A stretch of DNA of 40,039 bases from Nevskia sp. Its GTDB lineage: Bacteria; Pseudomonadota; Gammaproteobacteria; Nevskiales; Nevskiaceae. Shown piece by piece: positions 1-9,350 of the stretch; the stretch's first letter is position 1, and each line of letters begins with the position of its first letter. The stretch spans positions 1 to 40,039 of the forward strand of contig JARLJS010000110.1 of NCBI GenBank assembly GCA_031291075.1. The letters are read 5' to 3'. The notes under the pieces are model-generated. The model did not search any database. It had not been told where the DNA came from and saw only the letters and a program-made list of their open reading frames with translations. The position numbers were made by a program, and so were the translations under genes.

Positions 1-422
1 CGGCAGCTTACATAGCAGGACAGGTGTCTGCGCAGCCCGGAATTCAGGGCTCGCAGGCGGCTAAACCCTTCAAAAATCGGCCATCCACCACGCTAGGCCG
101 CATCTTCGTCTCATAATCAACGGCCAATTCGGTCGTAAATCAGAGGCTCCCTAGAGCATTTTCTCTTTAGGTGCACACATCTTCCCCTCTCCCGCTTGCG
201 GGAGAGGGTGGCCCGCAGGGCCGGGAGAGGGGCTTTGCGTCCGGCCAAAAGCCCCTCTCCCCTACCCCTCTCCCGCACGCGGGAGAGGGGAACAACATGT
301 ATGCATCTAAACTAAAGATGCTCTAGGGCTGATGCAGATCCGGTTACGCGAGGGTATGCGGAAACGACGGTAGACGAAACTTCTGCACCGCCCCGCAACG
401 AGCGCGGCGGAAGCCGCCGCAA
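1..422. other. Intergenic region downstream of hrpA
   Basis: Apart from the repeat element at 151-326 I see no supported gene here. A minus-strand reading of about 31 codons inside 33-131 is bounded by stops and has no convincing start, so I leave it as non-coding or an unrecognised remnant. No tRNA-like cloverleaf is visible. Confidence 0.5.
151..326. repeat. MITE-like intergenic element with 30-bp inverted ends
   Basis: The 30 bases at 151-180 and the reverse complement of 297-326 match at 24 of 30 positions. Both ends begin CTAGAGCAT. Between them lie two near-identical GC-rich hairpins: CCCTCTCCCGC at 185-195 with its complement at 198-208, and CCCCTCTCCCGC at 265-276 with its complement at 279-290. 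The element has no open reading frame. CTCTCCC-rich palindromes are common between genes in Xanthomonadales. The terminal repeats suggest a non-autonomous mobile element, but I cannot name a family or see a clear target-site duplication. Confidence 0.6.
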
Positions 423-3400
423 TCAGGCAGCCAGCGCGGCCTGGACCTTGGCGGCGGTGGGGGCGCCGTTGGCGCGCAGCTCCTGGGCGAACAGGGCGAT
501 GCGCCATTCCTCGATCAGCCAGCGGGCGGGGTGGAAGGGGTTTGGCAGGCGCGGGAGGAGTGCCGCGATCTGGCGCTGCGATTCGAGGTCGCGCTGGGGC
601 TTGTGGGGGAGGCGGTCGAGGCGTACGGCGGCGGCCTTCAAATACACCGCGATGCGCGGCCAGATTTCGTCGGGGATCGTGCCGGCGAAACCCTCGGCGA
701 ACAGGCTTTGCAATTGGGCACGGATGTCGGCCGCGGCTTCCGGCCAGGATTTGGCGGAGGCATCGAGGCGCTTGCGCAGCTCCATCGCGGTGTTGAGCCA
801 GTTGCAGACGTCGTCGAGGCGGGCGGCGGCCTCGCGGCCGAATTCGGCGCGGTGTTCTAGCGCGTTGCGGAAGGCAGCCTCGTCGCGGATCGCCGCCGGA
901 TTCCAGGTGCTGCGCGCGGCGCGTTCGGCTACGCGCAAGGCGAGGCCGTCGGCGTTGAGGCCGGTCTGCGCCAGGGCGATACCGAGCCGGCTGCGCGCGG
1001 TTTTCGACAGGTCGCGCAGGCGATCGGCGACCCGGGACAACAGCAGGGCCTGCACGCCGGCGGCATGGGCCGCGTGCGCGGCCGCGGCCGATTCGAACAG
1101 GCACAGCGAGATGCCGTCGGCCGTGGCCTGCAGGGCGGGGTAGGCGGGTGCACCGCCCACGCCGACCCGCTCCGGCAGTGTGCCGAAGTCCCAGTCGGCT
1201 ACGCGCTCGCGGGTCCAGCGGCGCGACTCGCTGTCGTCGGCGGCGCGACGGCCGAGTTCCTCGCGTGCGCTGCCGGCGTGACGGTCCTGCAGCTCGGCCA
1301 GGGTGCCGGCCTGGTCGAGCGGAGAACCGTGGGCATCCTCCAGCACCAGCCGCGGCAGCAGGTGCGCTTCCAGCTTGTCGGGCGCGAAATCGCCAGGCGC
1401 GAGCGCGATACCGAGCATGGCGTGGAAGCGTGCGCAGATCGCGGCCAGCAGTTCGCCTTCGTCCGCTTTGGCGCTGGCGGCGATGGCGTTGGCGTAGTCG
1501 GCGGCGGGCGTGCAGTGGCGGCGGAGGTGCATCGGCAGGGTGCGGATCAGCGCCTCGATCTTGGCCGGCAGCAGGCCCGGCACCAGCCAGTCGAAGCGCG
1601 CCGCCGGCAGCGCGAACAGGCGCGCCATCGGGATATGGAAGGTGACGCCATCGGCGGCGTCGCCGGGGTTGTGAGAGTAGCTCAGGCGGATGCGGGTGCC
1701 GGCGAGGTCGAGGTGGTCCGGGAACAGGCGCGCGACGTCGGGATCGGCGCCGGGCTTGAGTGCGTCGGCTTCGCGCATCAGCAGTGGCGCCGGCGCGCCA
1801 GGCTTGCCGGTGGCGCCGATGCGCCGCAGCCAGTTCTTCAGGCCGGCGGTGGTGCAGATGTCGGCGGGCAGGCGCGCGTCGTAGAACGCGCATAGCCGCT
1901 CTTCGTCGGCCAGCAGGTCGGGCCGGCGCAGGCGGGCCTCCTTGTCGCGCACGCTGTCGAGCAGGGCCTGGTTGCGTTCCAGGAACGGCGGCGGGTTGGG
2001 CATGTCGCCGCGCACCAGCGCCTCGCGGATGAAGATGGCGCGTGCCGCCGCCGGTTCGTCGGAGCCGTAGTGCCGCGCCCGCCGCAGCACCTGCATGCCG
2101 AACAGCGTGATGGTCTCCAGCGCGCTCACCTCGCCGCGTTGCGGGTTCCATTCCGGGTGCTGCAGCGTGCTCTTCACCAAATGCGGCGCCACCTCGGCCA
2201 GCCAGGCCGGCTCGATGGCGGCGTTGACGCGGGCGAACAGCTGGCTGGTCTGGGCAAGCTGCGCGCACACGATCCACGGCGGCGGCTTCTTCGCCAGCGC
2301 CGAGCCCGGGAAGATGCGGAAGCGCCGGCCGCGTGGTCCGACGAACTCGGGTGCCTCCGGCTGCTTCTGGCCGATGTGGTCGATCAGGCCGGCCAGCAAG
2401 GCCTTGTGCAGCGGGGCATACAGCGTATCCAGCGGCGTGGGTGCAGCATTCGCCTCGGCCTTGCCCAGCAGGTCGGCGATCTGGCGGTACACGCTCTCCC
2501 ATTCCTCCATCCGCAGGTAGGAGACGAAGTGTTCCTTGCACAGCCGGCGGAGCTGGCGGTTGGAGGACGCCTCCGACCACTCGCGCCAGCGCCGCCACAG
2601 ATTGAGCAGGGTGAGGAAGTCGGACTTGGCATGGCGCCACTCGGCGTGCCGCGCACGCGCGGCTTCCTGCGCGTCCGGCGGCACTTCGTGCGGGTCCTGC
2701 ACCGACAGCGCGGCGGCCAGCACGTACACCTCGTCGCGGCAGGGCGTATCGCGGCCGGCGAGGGCCATGCGGGCGATGCGCGGGTCGAGCGGCAGGCGGC
2801 CCAGCTCGCGGCCGAGCGGGGTGAGGCGCTTGTCCTCGTCAAGCGCGCCGAGGGTCTGCAGCAGGCGGTAGCCCTCGGCGACGTGGCGGCCTTCGGGAGG
2901 GTCGAGCCAGGGGAAGTCGCCGATCTCGCCGAGGCCGAGCGCGGCCATCTGCAGGATCACGCCGGCCAGGTTGGCGCGCAGGATCTCGGGATCGCTGAAG
3001 GGTGGCCGCTGCGCGAAGTCCTCTTCCGCGTACAGCCGCAGCGCGACGCCGGGGCCGACGCGGCCGCAGCGGCCGGAGCGCTGGTTGGCGGCGGCCTGCG
3101 CGATCGGCTCGATGTGGAGCTGCTGCACGCCCTGGCGCGGGGCGTAGCGGTTGATGCGGGCGGTGCCGGTGTCGACCACGTAGCGGATGCCGGGCACGGT
3201 GATGGAGGTCTCGGCCACGTTGGTGGCGAGCACGATGCGCGGGGCGCCACGCGAGGAGAACACGCGGTCCTGCTTCTCCGCCGGCAGGCGCGAGTAGAGC
3301 GGCAGCACCTCGGCGCGCGGAAAGCGGCCGGGCAAGGAGCGGGCGAGGTCGTTGATCTCGCGCTCGCCGGGCAGGAATACCAGGGTGTCGCCAGGCCGCT

Positions 3401-4244
3401 CGCGCCACAGGTCCTCGACTGCGCTGCCGACCTGCTGCTCCAGGTCGCCCTCCTCGTCCGGCGGGCGGTAGCGCAGCTCCACCGGGTAGGTGCGGCCTTC
3501 CACCAGGAACACCGGCGCGGCGAAGTGGCGTGCGAACTTGTCCGGGTCGAGCGTGGCGGAGGTCACGATCAGCTTGAGGTCCGGCCGCCGCGGCAGCAGG
3601 CGCTTGAGCCAGCCGAGCAGGAAGTCGATGTTGAGGCTGCGCTCGTGCGCCTCGTCGATGATGATGGTGTCGTAGGCGAGCAGGCTGCGGTCGCGTTGCA
3701 GCTCGGCCAGCAGGATGCCGTCGGTCATCAGCTTGACCAGCGAGCGCTCCGACACACGGCGGTCGAAGCGCGTTTCGTAGCCCACCAGCTCGCCCACCCG
3801 CGAGTCCAACTCGGACGCGATGCGGTTGGCCACGCTGCGCGCGGCCAGCCGCCGCGGTTGGGTGTGCCCGATCAGCCCGCGCGCACCGCGTCCCAGCTCC
3901 AGGCACAGTTTGGGCAGCTGCGTGGTCTTGCCCGAACCGGTCTCGCCGCAGACCACCACCACCTGGTGGTCGCGGATCGCCTGCAGCAGCTCGGCTTTGG
4001 CCTGCACCACCGGCAGCTCGGCCGGATAGGCGATCGCCTGCGGCAGCAAGCGGGAGCGGTTCTCCGCCGCCAGCAGGGCCTGCTGCACGTCGCGTTCGAA
4101 GCGCGCGGTATCGAAGCCGGTGTGCCGCTGCGCGCCTGCGAGCTGCCGTCCCAGGCGCGCGGCGTCGCGCAGAAGCAGGCGTTCGCGCACCAAATCGAAA
4201 CTGGCTTGGAGGGCGGGGACTTGCGGGGAGGGAGAGGGTGTCAC
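423..4244 (-). CDS. hrpA: ATP-dependent RNA helicase HrpA (DEAH box)
   Basis: This 1273-residue protein is a DEAH-box RNA helicase of the HrpA family, which acts on mRNA and stalled ribosomes in the cytoplasm. The Walker A motif GETGSGKT lies at about residues 100-107 and the DEAH box at 197-200, followed by SAT (motif III) and the QRSGRCGRVGPG motif VI. The helicase-associated HA2/OB-fold region and the long C-terminal DUF3418 region follow. The length is normal for proteobacterial HrpA (about 1300). The start is a GTG; the N-terminus (ALQxxxxxxxxRLLLRD) lines up with the beginning of known HrpA proteins, so a later start is unlikely. No good Shine-Dalgarno sequence is visible. The gene stands alone, with the repeat element downstream. 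Confidence 0.95.
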   Translation of the reverse strand: MTPSPSPQVPALQASFDLVRERLLLRDAARLGRQLAGAQRHTGFDTARFERDVQQALLAAENRSRLLPQAIAYPAELPVVQAKAELLQAIRDHQVVVVCGETGSGKTTQLPKLCLELGRGARGLIGHTQPRRLAARSVANRIASELDSRVGELVGYETRFDRRVSERSLVKLMTDGILLAELQRDRSLLAYDTIIIDEAHERSLNIDFLLGWLKRLLPRRPDLKLIVTSATLDPDKFARHFAAPVFLVEGRTYPVELRYRPPDEEGDLEQQVGSAVEDLWRERPGDTLVFLPGEREINDLARSLPGRFPRAEVLPLYSRLPAEKQDRVFSSRGAPRIVLATNVAETSITVPGIRYVVDTGTARINRYAPRQGVQQLHIEPIAQAAANQRSGRCGRVGPGVALRLYAEEDFAQRPPFSDPEILRANLAGVILQMAALGLGEIGDFPWLDPPEGRHVAEGYRLLQTLGALDEDKRLTPLGRELGRLPLDPRIARMALAGRDTPCRDEVYVLAAALSVQDPHEVPPDAQEAARARHAEWRHAKSDFLTLLNLWRRWREWSEASSNRQLRRLCKEHFVSYLRMEEWESVYRQIADLLGKAEANAAPTPLDTLYAPLHKALLAGLIDHIGQKQPEAPEFVGPRGRRFRIFPGSALAKKPPPWIVCAQLAQTSQLFARVNAAIEPAWLAEVAPHLVKSTLQHPEWNPQRGEVSALETITLFGMQVLRRARHYGSDEPAAARAIFIREALVRGDMPNPPPFLERNQALLDSVRDKEARLRRPDLLADEERLCAFYDARLPADICTTAGLKNWLRRIGATGKPGAPAPLLMREADALKPGADPDVARLFPDHLDLAGTRIRLSYSHNPGDAADGVTFHIPMARLFALPAARFDWLVPGLLPAKIEALIRTLPMHLRRHCTPAADYANAIAASAKADEGELLAAICARFHAMLGIALAPGDFAPDKLEAHLLPRLVLEDAHGSPLDQAGTLAELQDRHAGSAREELGRRAADDSESRRWTRERVADWDFGTLPERVGVGGAPAYPALQATADGISLCLFESAAAAHAAHAAGVQALLLSRVADRLRDLSKTARSRLGIALAQTGLNADGLALRVAERAARSTWNPAAIRDEAAFRNALEHRAEFGREAAARLDDVCNWLNTAMELRKRLDASAKSWPEAAADIRAQLQSLFAEGFAGTIPDEIWPRIAVYLKAAAVRLDRLPHKPQRDLESQRQIAALLPRLPNPFHPARWLIEEWRIALFAQELRANGAPTAAKVQAALAA

Positions 4245-4291
4245 GGCCGGGTTGGGATTACGCGGGCGCTATGATACCCGCGAATCGTATC

Positions 4292-4333
4292 CAAAAAAAA
4301 AGAAGCCGGCCGGCATTCCGGCCGGCCGGCTTC
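4292..4333 (-). terminator. Rho-independent terminator of the phosphoesterase gene
   Basis: A perfect 13-bp GC-rich stem (GAAGCCGGCCGGC at 4302-4314 paired with 4321-4333, six-base loop) is followed, in minus-strand direction, by a run of about nine T residues (plus-strand A run 4292-4301). It lies 30 bp past the stop codon of the gene ending at 4363 and insulates it from hrpA. Confidence 0.9.
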
Positions 4334-4362
4334 TTCAAATTCCGCCCTTGGGCGGAGCAGCC

Positions 4363-6144
4363 TCAGGAGTGCGGCGTCTGCGTGAAGTCGAACAGGTTCA
4401 TCAGGTCGCCGATCGACGGACCGTTGATCGGTTGGTATGGGTTGGCCTTGGTGCTCAGCGGATCAGGCAGGTTGTCGCGGCTGCGCGCCGAGATCTTGCC
4501 CAGCTTCCAGTTGGCTTCGATGAACTTCAACATCGAGACGTGATCGTAGTACGTGTGGTCCACGTAGCCGGTCTTCGACCAGGGGGAGACGGCGATGAAG
4601 GGGATGCGGGTGCCGTCGCCGAAGAAGTCGACCGCCTGGATGTAGCCTGAGTCGTAGTAGCCGCCGCCCTCGTCGGTGGTGATGAAGATGGCGGTGGAGG
4701 CCCACAGCTCCGGATTGGCCTTGACCTGGGCGATCAGGTCCTGGATGAACAGCTCGTACAGGTCGGTGGTCGAGTCGGCCGGGTGTCCCGCCAACGCCTC
4801 GAACGGACGCACGAAGGACACCGCCGGCAGCGTGCCGTTCTTCACGTCGTTGAGGAAGGCGCCGTAGTTCTGCAGGTTCTGCGCCTGGGCCGTGGTCTCG
4901 ATGCTGGTGTAGGCCGTCAGCGGATCGCAGATGCCGCAGTACGAGTGGAATGCCAGCGGAATGCCGTCGACCGCGTTGGCGAAGGTGGTCGGGTCGTCGC
5001 CGCGGTCCGCCGCGTAGTATTTCCACGACAGGCCGGACGAGGTCATCAGGTCGGCGATGGTGGGATTGGTCTGCGGCGGCAGGGTGAACTGGTCGGAGCC
5101 GAGCTGGCCGGTGGTGCCGTCCTGCTTCCAGTACAGGTTGTAGTTGTTGACCAGGTAGTAGTGTCCGGCCACGCAGTTCGGGTTGGTCACGCGCTGGCGC
5201 TGCAGCTCGCGCAGCACGCTGGCCACACCGGGCTGGCCCGGGTCGGCGCAATTCACGTACGAACCGCCGCTGTAGCCGTCCTGCGTGTAGTAGTTGTTGG
5301 TGCCCGGATACGGCGTGGGATTCTCGATCTGGTTGGCGTAAGGAACGCCGGCGGTGCCATCGAGGTTGGTGAAGAAGGCCGCATCCGCGGAGACGATCGC
5401 CTGGAAGTTGGCGCCGGTGCCGCCCATGATCGCCTGGTGGTAGTTGTCGCCGATCGCGTAGTTGTCGGCCAGCGACTTGAAGATGGCCGCGTCGCCGGTC
5501 TGGCTGGCGCCGTGCGCGTCGACGTAGGGATTCATGTTGTAGAAGCCCATCGAGATCGCGCCTTCCATGGGATTGAAGCCGCCGGCCGGAGGGAGCGCGC
5601 CGTTCGAGCCGGTGCCGATGGTTTCCTCCACCCAGGCGAACTTGTCGTGGCGGCCGCCGTCGACGTCCTGCCACATCTGGAAGAAGCGGTGTACCGGGTC
5701 GCCGGTGTAGGCCGCGTAGGGCACGTACCAGCTGATCTGGAAGGGGCCGTTCGGCATGTTGTTGGGGAAGCGGCCATCCGGAACACCCTGCGGCAGCCCG
5801 ATGCCATAGGTGGTGTACGGCTGCGGCAGCACCGCGTAGCTGCCGGTCGACAGCGTCTCCGCGTGGTACTGCCACACGTCGAGCCCTATGTTCTGGCGGG
5901 CGAGGGCGAAGTGGGGACCGGGTGAGCCGTCGGCTTTGACGATGCCCTTGCTGAGCAGGTTGGAGATGGTCTGGCCGGACTTCGGCTGATAGGTGCCGAA
6001 CAGGTTGTCGAAAGTGTGGTTCTCGCCGACGACGATGATCACGTGCTGAATCGGGGTGACCGGCGCCGGTGCGGTCTGGCCGGCTTGCGCCGACAGCATG
6101 ACCAGCGACGCCGCTGCAACGGTGAGGCGTGATGAGAATTTCAT
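4363..6144 (-). CDS. Secreted phosphoesterase / phospholipase C-acid phosphatase family
   Basis: The 593-residue protein belongs to the phosphoesterase family that includes bacterial phospholipase C and acid phosphatase AcpA (PF04185). It should hydrolyse phosphomonoesters or phospholipid head groups outside the cytoplasm. A Sec signal peptide is visible (MKFSSRL, then a hydrophobic stretch, cleavage near SAQAGQ). The early motif VVGENHTFDNLFGTY carries the metal/nucleophile region, and ITTDEGGGYYDSG the C-terminal metal-binding Asp/Glu. I chose the ATG at 6144 because GAAGGA sits six bases upstream and the signal peptide begins there; a longer reading adds 29 unlikely residues. The gene is monocistronic, with its own terminator. 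Phosphatase versus phospholipase specificity cannot be told from sequence. Confidence 0.88.
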   Translation of the reverse strand: MKFSSRLTVAAASLVMLSAQAGQTAPAPVTPIQHVIIVVGENHTFDNLFGTYQPKSGQTISNLLSKGIVKADGSPGPHFALARQNIGLDVWQYHAETLSTGSYAVLPQPYTTYGIGLPQGVPDGRFPNNMPNGPFQISWYVPYAAYTGDPVHRFFQMWQDVDGGRHDKFAWVEETIGTGSNGALPPAGGFNPMEGAISMGFYNMNPYVDAHGASQTGDAAIFKSLADNYAIGDNYHQAIMGGTGANFQAIVSADAAFFTNLDGTAGVPYANQIENPTPYPGTNNYYTQDGYSGGSYVNCADPGQPGVASVLRELQRQRVTNPNCVAGHYYLVNNYNLYWKQDGTTGQLGSDQFTLPPQTNPTIADLMTSSGLSWKYYAADRGDDPTTFANAVDGIPLAFHSYCGICDPLTAYTSIETTAQAQNLQNYGAFLNDVKNGTLPAVSFVRPFEALAGHPADSTTDLYELFIQDLIAQVKANPELWASTAIFITTDEGGGYYDSGYIQAVDFFGDGTRIPFIAVSPWSKTGYVDHTYYDHVSMLKFIEANWKLGKISARSRDNLPDPLSTKANPYQPINGPSIGDLMNLFDFTQTPHS

Positions 6145-6400
6145 AGCATGTCCTTCACGTGCGGGATGGTGATGCGACCGTGGCTGGGCCGCGCCCTTCC
6201 GAGTGCGCATGCCCGCGCCGTCGGCGTCCATGCCGGGACCGCTCCTGCGCGCTCCGGTCTGCTTTAGCGCCTGGGCACTCTATGGCGCGCGTGTTGACCT
6301 TTGATGAACGGGCGCAAGTTCACGCGCGGTTCGTTTTTGCGCGTGTGTGCGGCTGGCGGTGCGGGACGTGTGACGGTGCGCGTTGCGCGCACTGTGCGCC

Positions 6401-7837
6401 TTAGCGCGCGGCGCTGTCCGCGGCCGGCACGCCCCCGCCCAGCGCCAGCATCAACTGCACCGCGTCCTGGCTGCGCTGCGCCTGCGCCTTGAGATAGCCG
6501 AGCTGCGCCTGCTGGCGCAGGCGCTCGGCGTCGATCACCTGCAGGATGCCGGAATTGCCGACGGCATAGCTCTCGCGGGTGAGCGCCAGGCTGGCCTCGG
6601 CGCTGTCGAGCGCCTTGCGCTGGGCGGCGAGCTGTTCGGCGTCGTGGTCGAGGGCGGTGAGGGCGTCGGCGACCTGGCCGAAGGCCTGCAGCACGGTCTG
6701 CTCGTAGCTGGCGAGGGCCGCCTGCCGCGCGTCCTCGGCGCCGCGGCGCTCGGCGCGCAGGGTGCCGCCGTCGAACAGCGGGGCGGTGAGCCCGCCGGCC
6801 AGGCCCCAGGCGGTGCTGGCGGCGTCGAAGAGGTGGCCGGGCGAGGTGGACTGCTGGCCGGCGGAAGCGGTCAGCGTGATCTGCGGATAGAGTTTGGACG
6901 TGGCCACGCCGACGGCGGCGGTGGCAGCGTGGAGCTGCGCCTCGGCGGCGAGGATGTCGGGGCGGCGGTGGGCCAGCTCGGACGGCAGGCTCAGCGGCAG
7001 GGTCAGCGGCGGCTGCAGGGTGGCGAGCTCGAACTCCGGCGCCGTCCAGTCGGCGGGCGCATGGCCGGCCAGCACGGCAAGGGCGTGGCGTGCGGCGGCG
7101 AGCTGCTGGTGCAGCGGCGGCAGCAGGGTTTCGTCGCCGGCGAGCTGGCTCTGCGCGGCGAGCAGATCGACGCGGGTGGCGGAGCCGGCCTGCAGGGCGG
7201 TCTGGACCAGCTCGACGTTCTTCTGGTCGTCCGCCAGCAGGTCCTGCAGGGCGGCGATCTGCGCGCGTGCCGAGGCGATCGCCAGCGCCTGTTGCGCCAC
7301 GCCGTCGCTGAGGCTGAGCTGCGCGGCGCGGAGCTGGTACTGCTGGTAGTCCGCCAGCGCGGCCTGCTGCTCCACCGCGCGCTGCAGGCCGCCGGTGTAG
7401 TCGAACACATAGCTGACGCTGGGGCCGAAGGCGTAGTAACTGAAGGCGGGGTACACCAGTGGGCCGCTGAACTCCGCACCGTACTTCTGCCGGCCGATAC
7501 CGGCGTCGGCGTCGATCCGGGGATACAGCGCGCCGCCGCTGGCGGTCACCGCTTCGTGCGCCTGCGCCAGCGTGGCCCGCGCGGCGGCTAGGCTGCGGTT
7601 GCCGGACAGCACTTGCTCCATGGAGGAATCCAGCGCGGGCGATTGGAACAGGGTCCACCATTGGGCCGCCGGGTCCTGGCCGAGCGCGAGCTGCCCGCCA
7701 GCCTGGTCCAGCGCGGGATGCGCTTCGCTGGCGTAGGCCCCGGCCGCGGGCGGCTGCGGCCGGCTGAAGTCCGGGCCGACGCTGCAGGCGGCGAGGAGCA
7801 GGCTGGCGCCCAGAGCGGCCCTATTCGACGGCGACAT
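6401..7837 (-). CDS. Outer membrane efflux lipoprotein, NodT/OprM type
   Basis: This 478-residue protein is the TolC-like outer membrane channel of a tripartite efflux pump. It begins with a short lipoprotein signal peptide and lipobox (LLAACS), followed by the typical VGPDFSRP sequence of the NodT/OprM family. Two outer membrane efflux repeats rich in Ala/Gln coiled-coil helices follow (for example LDSAEASLALTRESYAVG). The ATG at 7837 is chosen because it starts the signal peptide; it overlaps the end of the MFS transporter gene by 17 bp, so translation is probably coupled. It is the last gene of the marR-emrA-emrB operon. A 7-bp stem (6376-6392) lies just past the stop but lacks a T run. 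Confidence 0.9.
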   Translation of the reverse strand: MSPSNRAALGASLLLAACSVGPDFSRPQPPAAGAYASEAHPALDQAGGQLALGQDPAAQWWTLFQSPALDSSMEQVLSGNRSLAAARATLAQAHEAVTASGGALYPRIDADAGIGRQKYGAEFSGPLVYPAFSYYAFGPSVSYVFDYTGGLQRAVEQQAALADYQQYQLRAAQLSLSDGVAQQALAIASARAQIAALQDLLADDQKNVELVQTALQAGSATRVDLLAAQSQLAGDETLLPPLHQQLAAARHALAVLAGHAPADWTAPEFELATLQPPLTLPLSLPSELAHRRPDILAAEAQLHAATAAVGVATSKLYPQITLTASAGQQSTSPGHLFDAASTAWGLAGGLTAPLFDGGTLRAERRGAEDARQAALASYEQTVLQAFGQVADALTALDHDAEQLAAQRKALDSAEASLALTRESYAVGNSGILQVIDAERLRQQAQLGYLKAQAQRSQDAVQLMLALGGGVPAADSAAR

Positions 7838-9350
7838 GCGGGGTGTCCTGCAGCGCACCGCGGGGTGTCACGCGCACCAGCAGCAGCAGCGGCATGGCGA
7901 CCAGCGTGAGGATGAACATGAGCCAGAAGTCGTCGAGGTAGGCGACCATCGCGGCCTGGGCATTGATGGCGGCGTCGAGTGCGGCGCGGCCGGCGTGGCC
8001 GGCGAGCTGCGTCGCCAGCTGCGGATGGCGCGCGGCGAGATTGTAGGGATTGATGTGCTGGACCAGGGTGGAGTGCACCACTTGGGTGTTGCTGGTGAGC
8101 AGGGCCTGCACCGCCGAGATGCCGACGCTGCTGCCGATGTTGCGGGTGAGGCTGAACAGCGCCGAGCCCTCGTTGCGCAGCTGCGGCGGCAGGGTGGCGA
8201 AGGTCAGCGCCGCCATCGGCACGTAGGCGATGCCGGTGCCCATGCCCTGCAGCACGCCGGCCCAGAACACCGGCTCCCCGTTCATCTGTGCGTCGAATTG
8301 CGTCATCTGCCACGACGACACGGCGATGAGGACGAAGCCGGCGCCGATGATGATGCGCGCGTCCAGGCGTCCCACCAGGCGTCCCACCACCAGCATCGCC
8401 ACCAGCGAGCCCAGGCTGCGTGGTGCGGTGAGCAGGCCGGCGTCGTACACCGGGTAGTTCATCAGGTCCTGCAGCATCGAGGGCAGCAGCGCCAGGGTGG
8501 CGAACAGCACGATGCCGACCACGAAGATGAAGATGTTGCCGGTGAGGAAGTTGCGGTCCTTGAACAGCGAGGGCCGGATGAAGGGTTGCCGGCTGGTGGC
8601 GGAATGCACCAGGAACAGGTAGAAGGCGAGGCCGGCCACGGTGGCCTCGACGATGATCTCGGTGGAGGCGAACCAGTCCTTCAGCGAGCCGCGGTCCAGC
8701 ATGAGCTGCAGCCCGCCCACCGCGATGCTGAGCAGGGCGAAGCCGGGGAAGTCGAAGCGCGAGCGGCGCCTGTCGCCATCCGGCATATAGGCGGCCACGC
8801 CCAGGAAAGCCAGCACGCCCAGCGGCACGTTGATATAGAACACCCAGCGCCAGCTGTAGTGGTCGGTGAGCCAGCCGCCCAGGATGGGCCCGAGCATCGG
8901 TCCCAGCAGCACGCCCTGGCCCCAGGCCGCCATTGCCCGGCCATGCTGCGCCGGCGGATTGATGTCGAACAGGACTGCCTGTGACATCGGCACCAGCGCC
9001 GCGCCCGCCAGGCCCTGCAGCAGGCGGAACAGCACGATCTGCGGCAGCGTCTGCGCCATGCCGCACAGCATCGAGGCGACGGTGAAGCCGACGATGGAGA
9101 ACAGGAACAGGCGCTTGCGGCCGATCTGCCCGGCGAGCCAGCCGGTGAGTGGCGTCATGATGGCCGCGGCGACGATGTACGAGGTCAGCACCCAGCTCAT
9201 CTGGTCCTGGGTGGCGGACAGCGTACCCTGCATGCGCGGCAGTGCCACGTTGGCGATGGTGTTGTCCAGCGTCTGTAGGATCGAGGCGAACATCACCGTC
9301 ACGGTGATCATGCCCCGGTTCAGTTGCGGCCGCGCCGCGGCCTCGCTCAT
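7821..9350 (-). CDS. MFS drug:H+ antiporter, DHA2/EmrB family
   Basis: The 509-residue inner membrane protein is a 14-helix major facilitator of the EmrB/QacA (DHA2) family, which expels drugs using the proton gradient. The first helix contains the family signature LDNTIANVALP, followed by WVLTSYIVAAAIMTPLTGWLAGQIGRKRLF (helices 2-3 with the loop 2/3 motif), and motif C-like glycines near GPILGGWLTDHYSWRWVFYINVP. The ATG at 9350 overlaps the TGA of the upstream adaptor gene in an ATGA arrangement, and the natural start MSEAAARPQLNRG fits the family. It works with the HlyD-type adaptor and the outer membrane channel on either side. Confidence 0.92.
   Translation of the reverse strand: MSEAAARPQLNRGMITVTVMFASILQTLDNTIANVALPRMQGTLSATQDQMSWVLTSYIVAAAIMTPLTGWLAGQIGRKRLFLFSIVGFTVASMLCGMAQTLPQIVLFRLLQGLAGAALVPMSQAVLFDINPPAQHGRAMAAWGQGVLLGPMLGPILGGWLTDHYSWRWVFYINVPLGVLAFLGVAAYMPDGDRRRSRFDFPGFALLSIAVGGLQLMLDRGSLKDWFASTEIIVEATVAGLAFYLFLVHSATSRQPFIRPSLFKDRNFLTGNIFIFVVGIVLFATLALLPSMLQDLMNYPVYDAGLLTAPRSLGSLVAMLVVGRLVGRLDARIIIGAGFVLIAVSSWQMTQFDAQMNGEPVFWAGVLQGMGTGIAYVPMAALTFATLPPQLRNEGSALFSLTRNIGSSVGISAVQALLTSNTQVVHSTLVQHINPYNLAARHPQLATQLAGHAGRAALDAAINAQAAMVAYLDDFWLMFILTLVAMPLLLLVRVTPRGALQDTPHVAVE

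Noticed and set aside
33-131. 31-codon minus-strand peptide at the window start
   Set aside because: It has no start codon or recognised motif and is bounded by stops; it could be a remnant but nothing supports it.
307-2640. Long minus-strand reading frame of 777 codons
   Set aside because: It overlaps hrpA in another frame, is extremely Arg/Pro/Ala-rich and has no family motif; GC-rich genes produce such shadows.
2070-4274. Long plus-strand reading of 734 codons opposite hrpA
   Set aside because: Composition (Gln, Arg, Gly, Ala, Leu, His runs) is that of an antisense shadow of a helicase gene.
6376-6392. GTGCGCG/CGCGCAC hairpin after the efflux channel gene
   Set aside because: A 7-bp stem with a 3-base loop and no T run is not enough to call a terminator in DNA this GC-rich.
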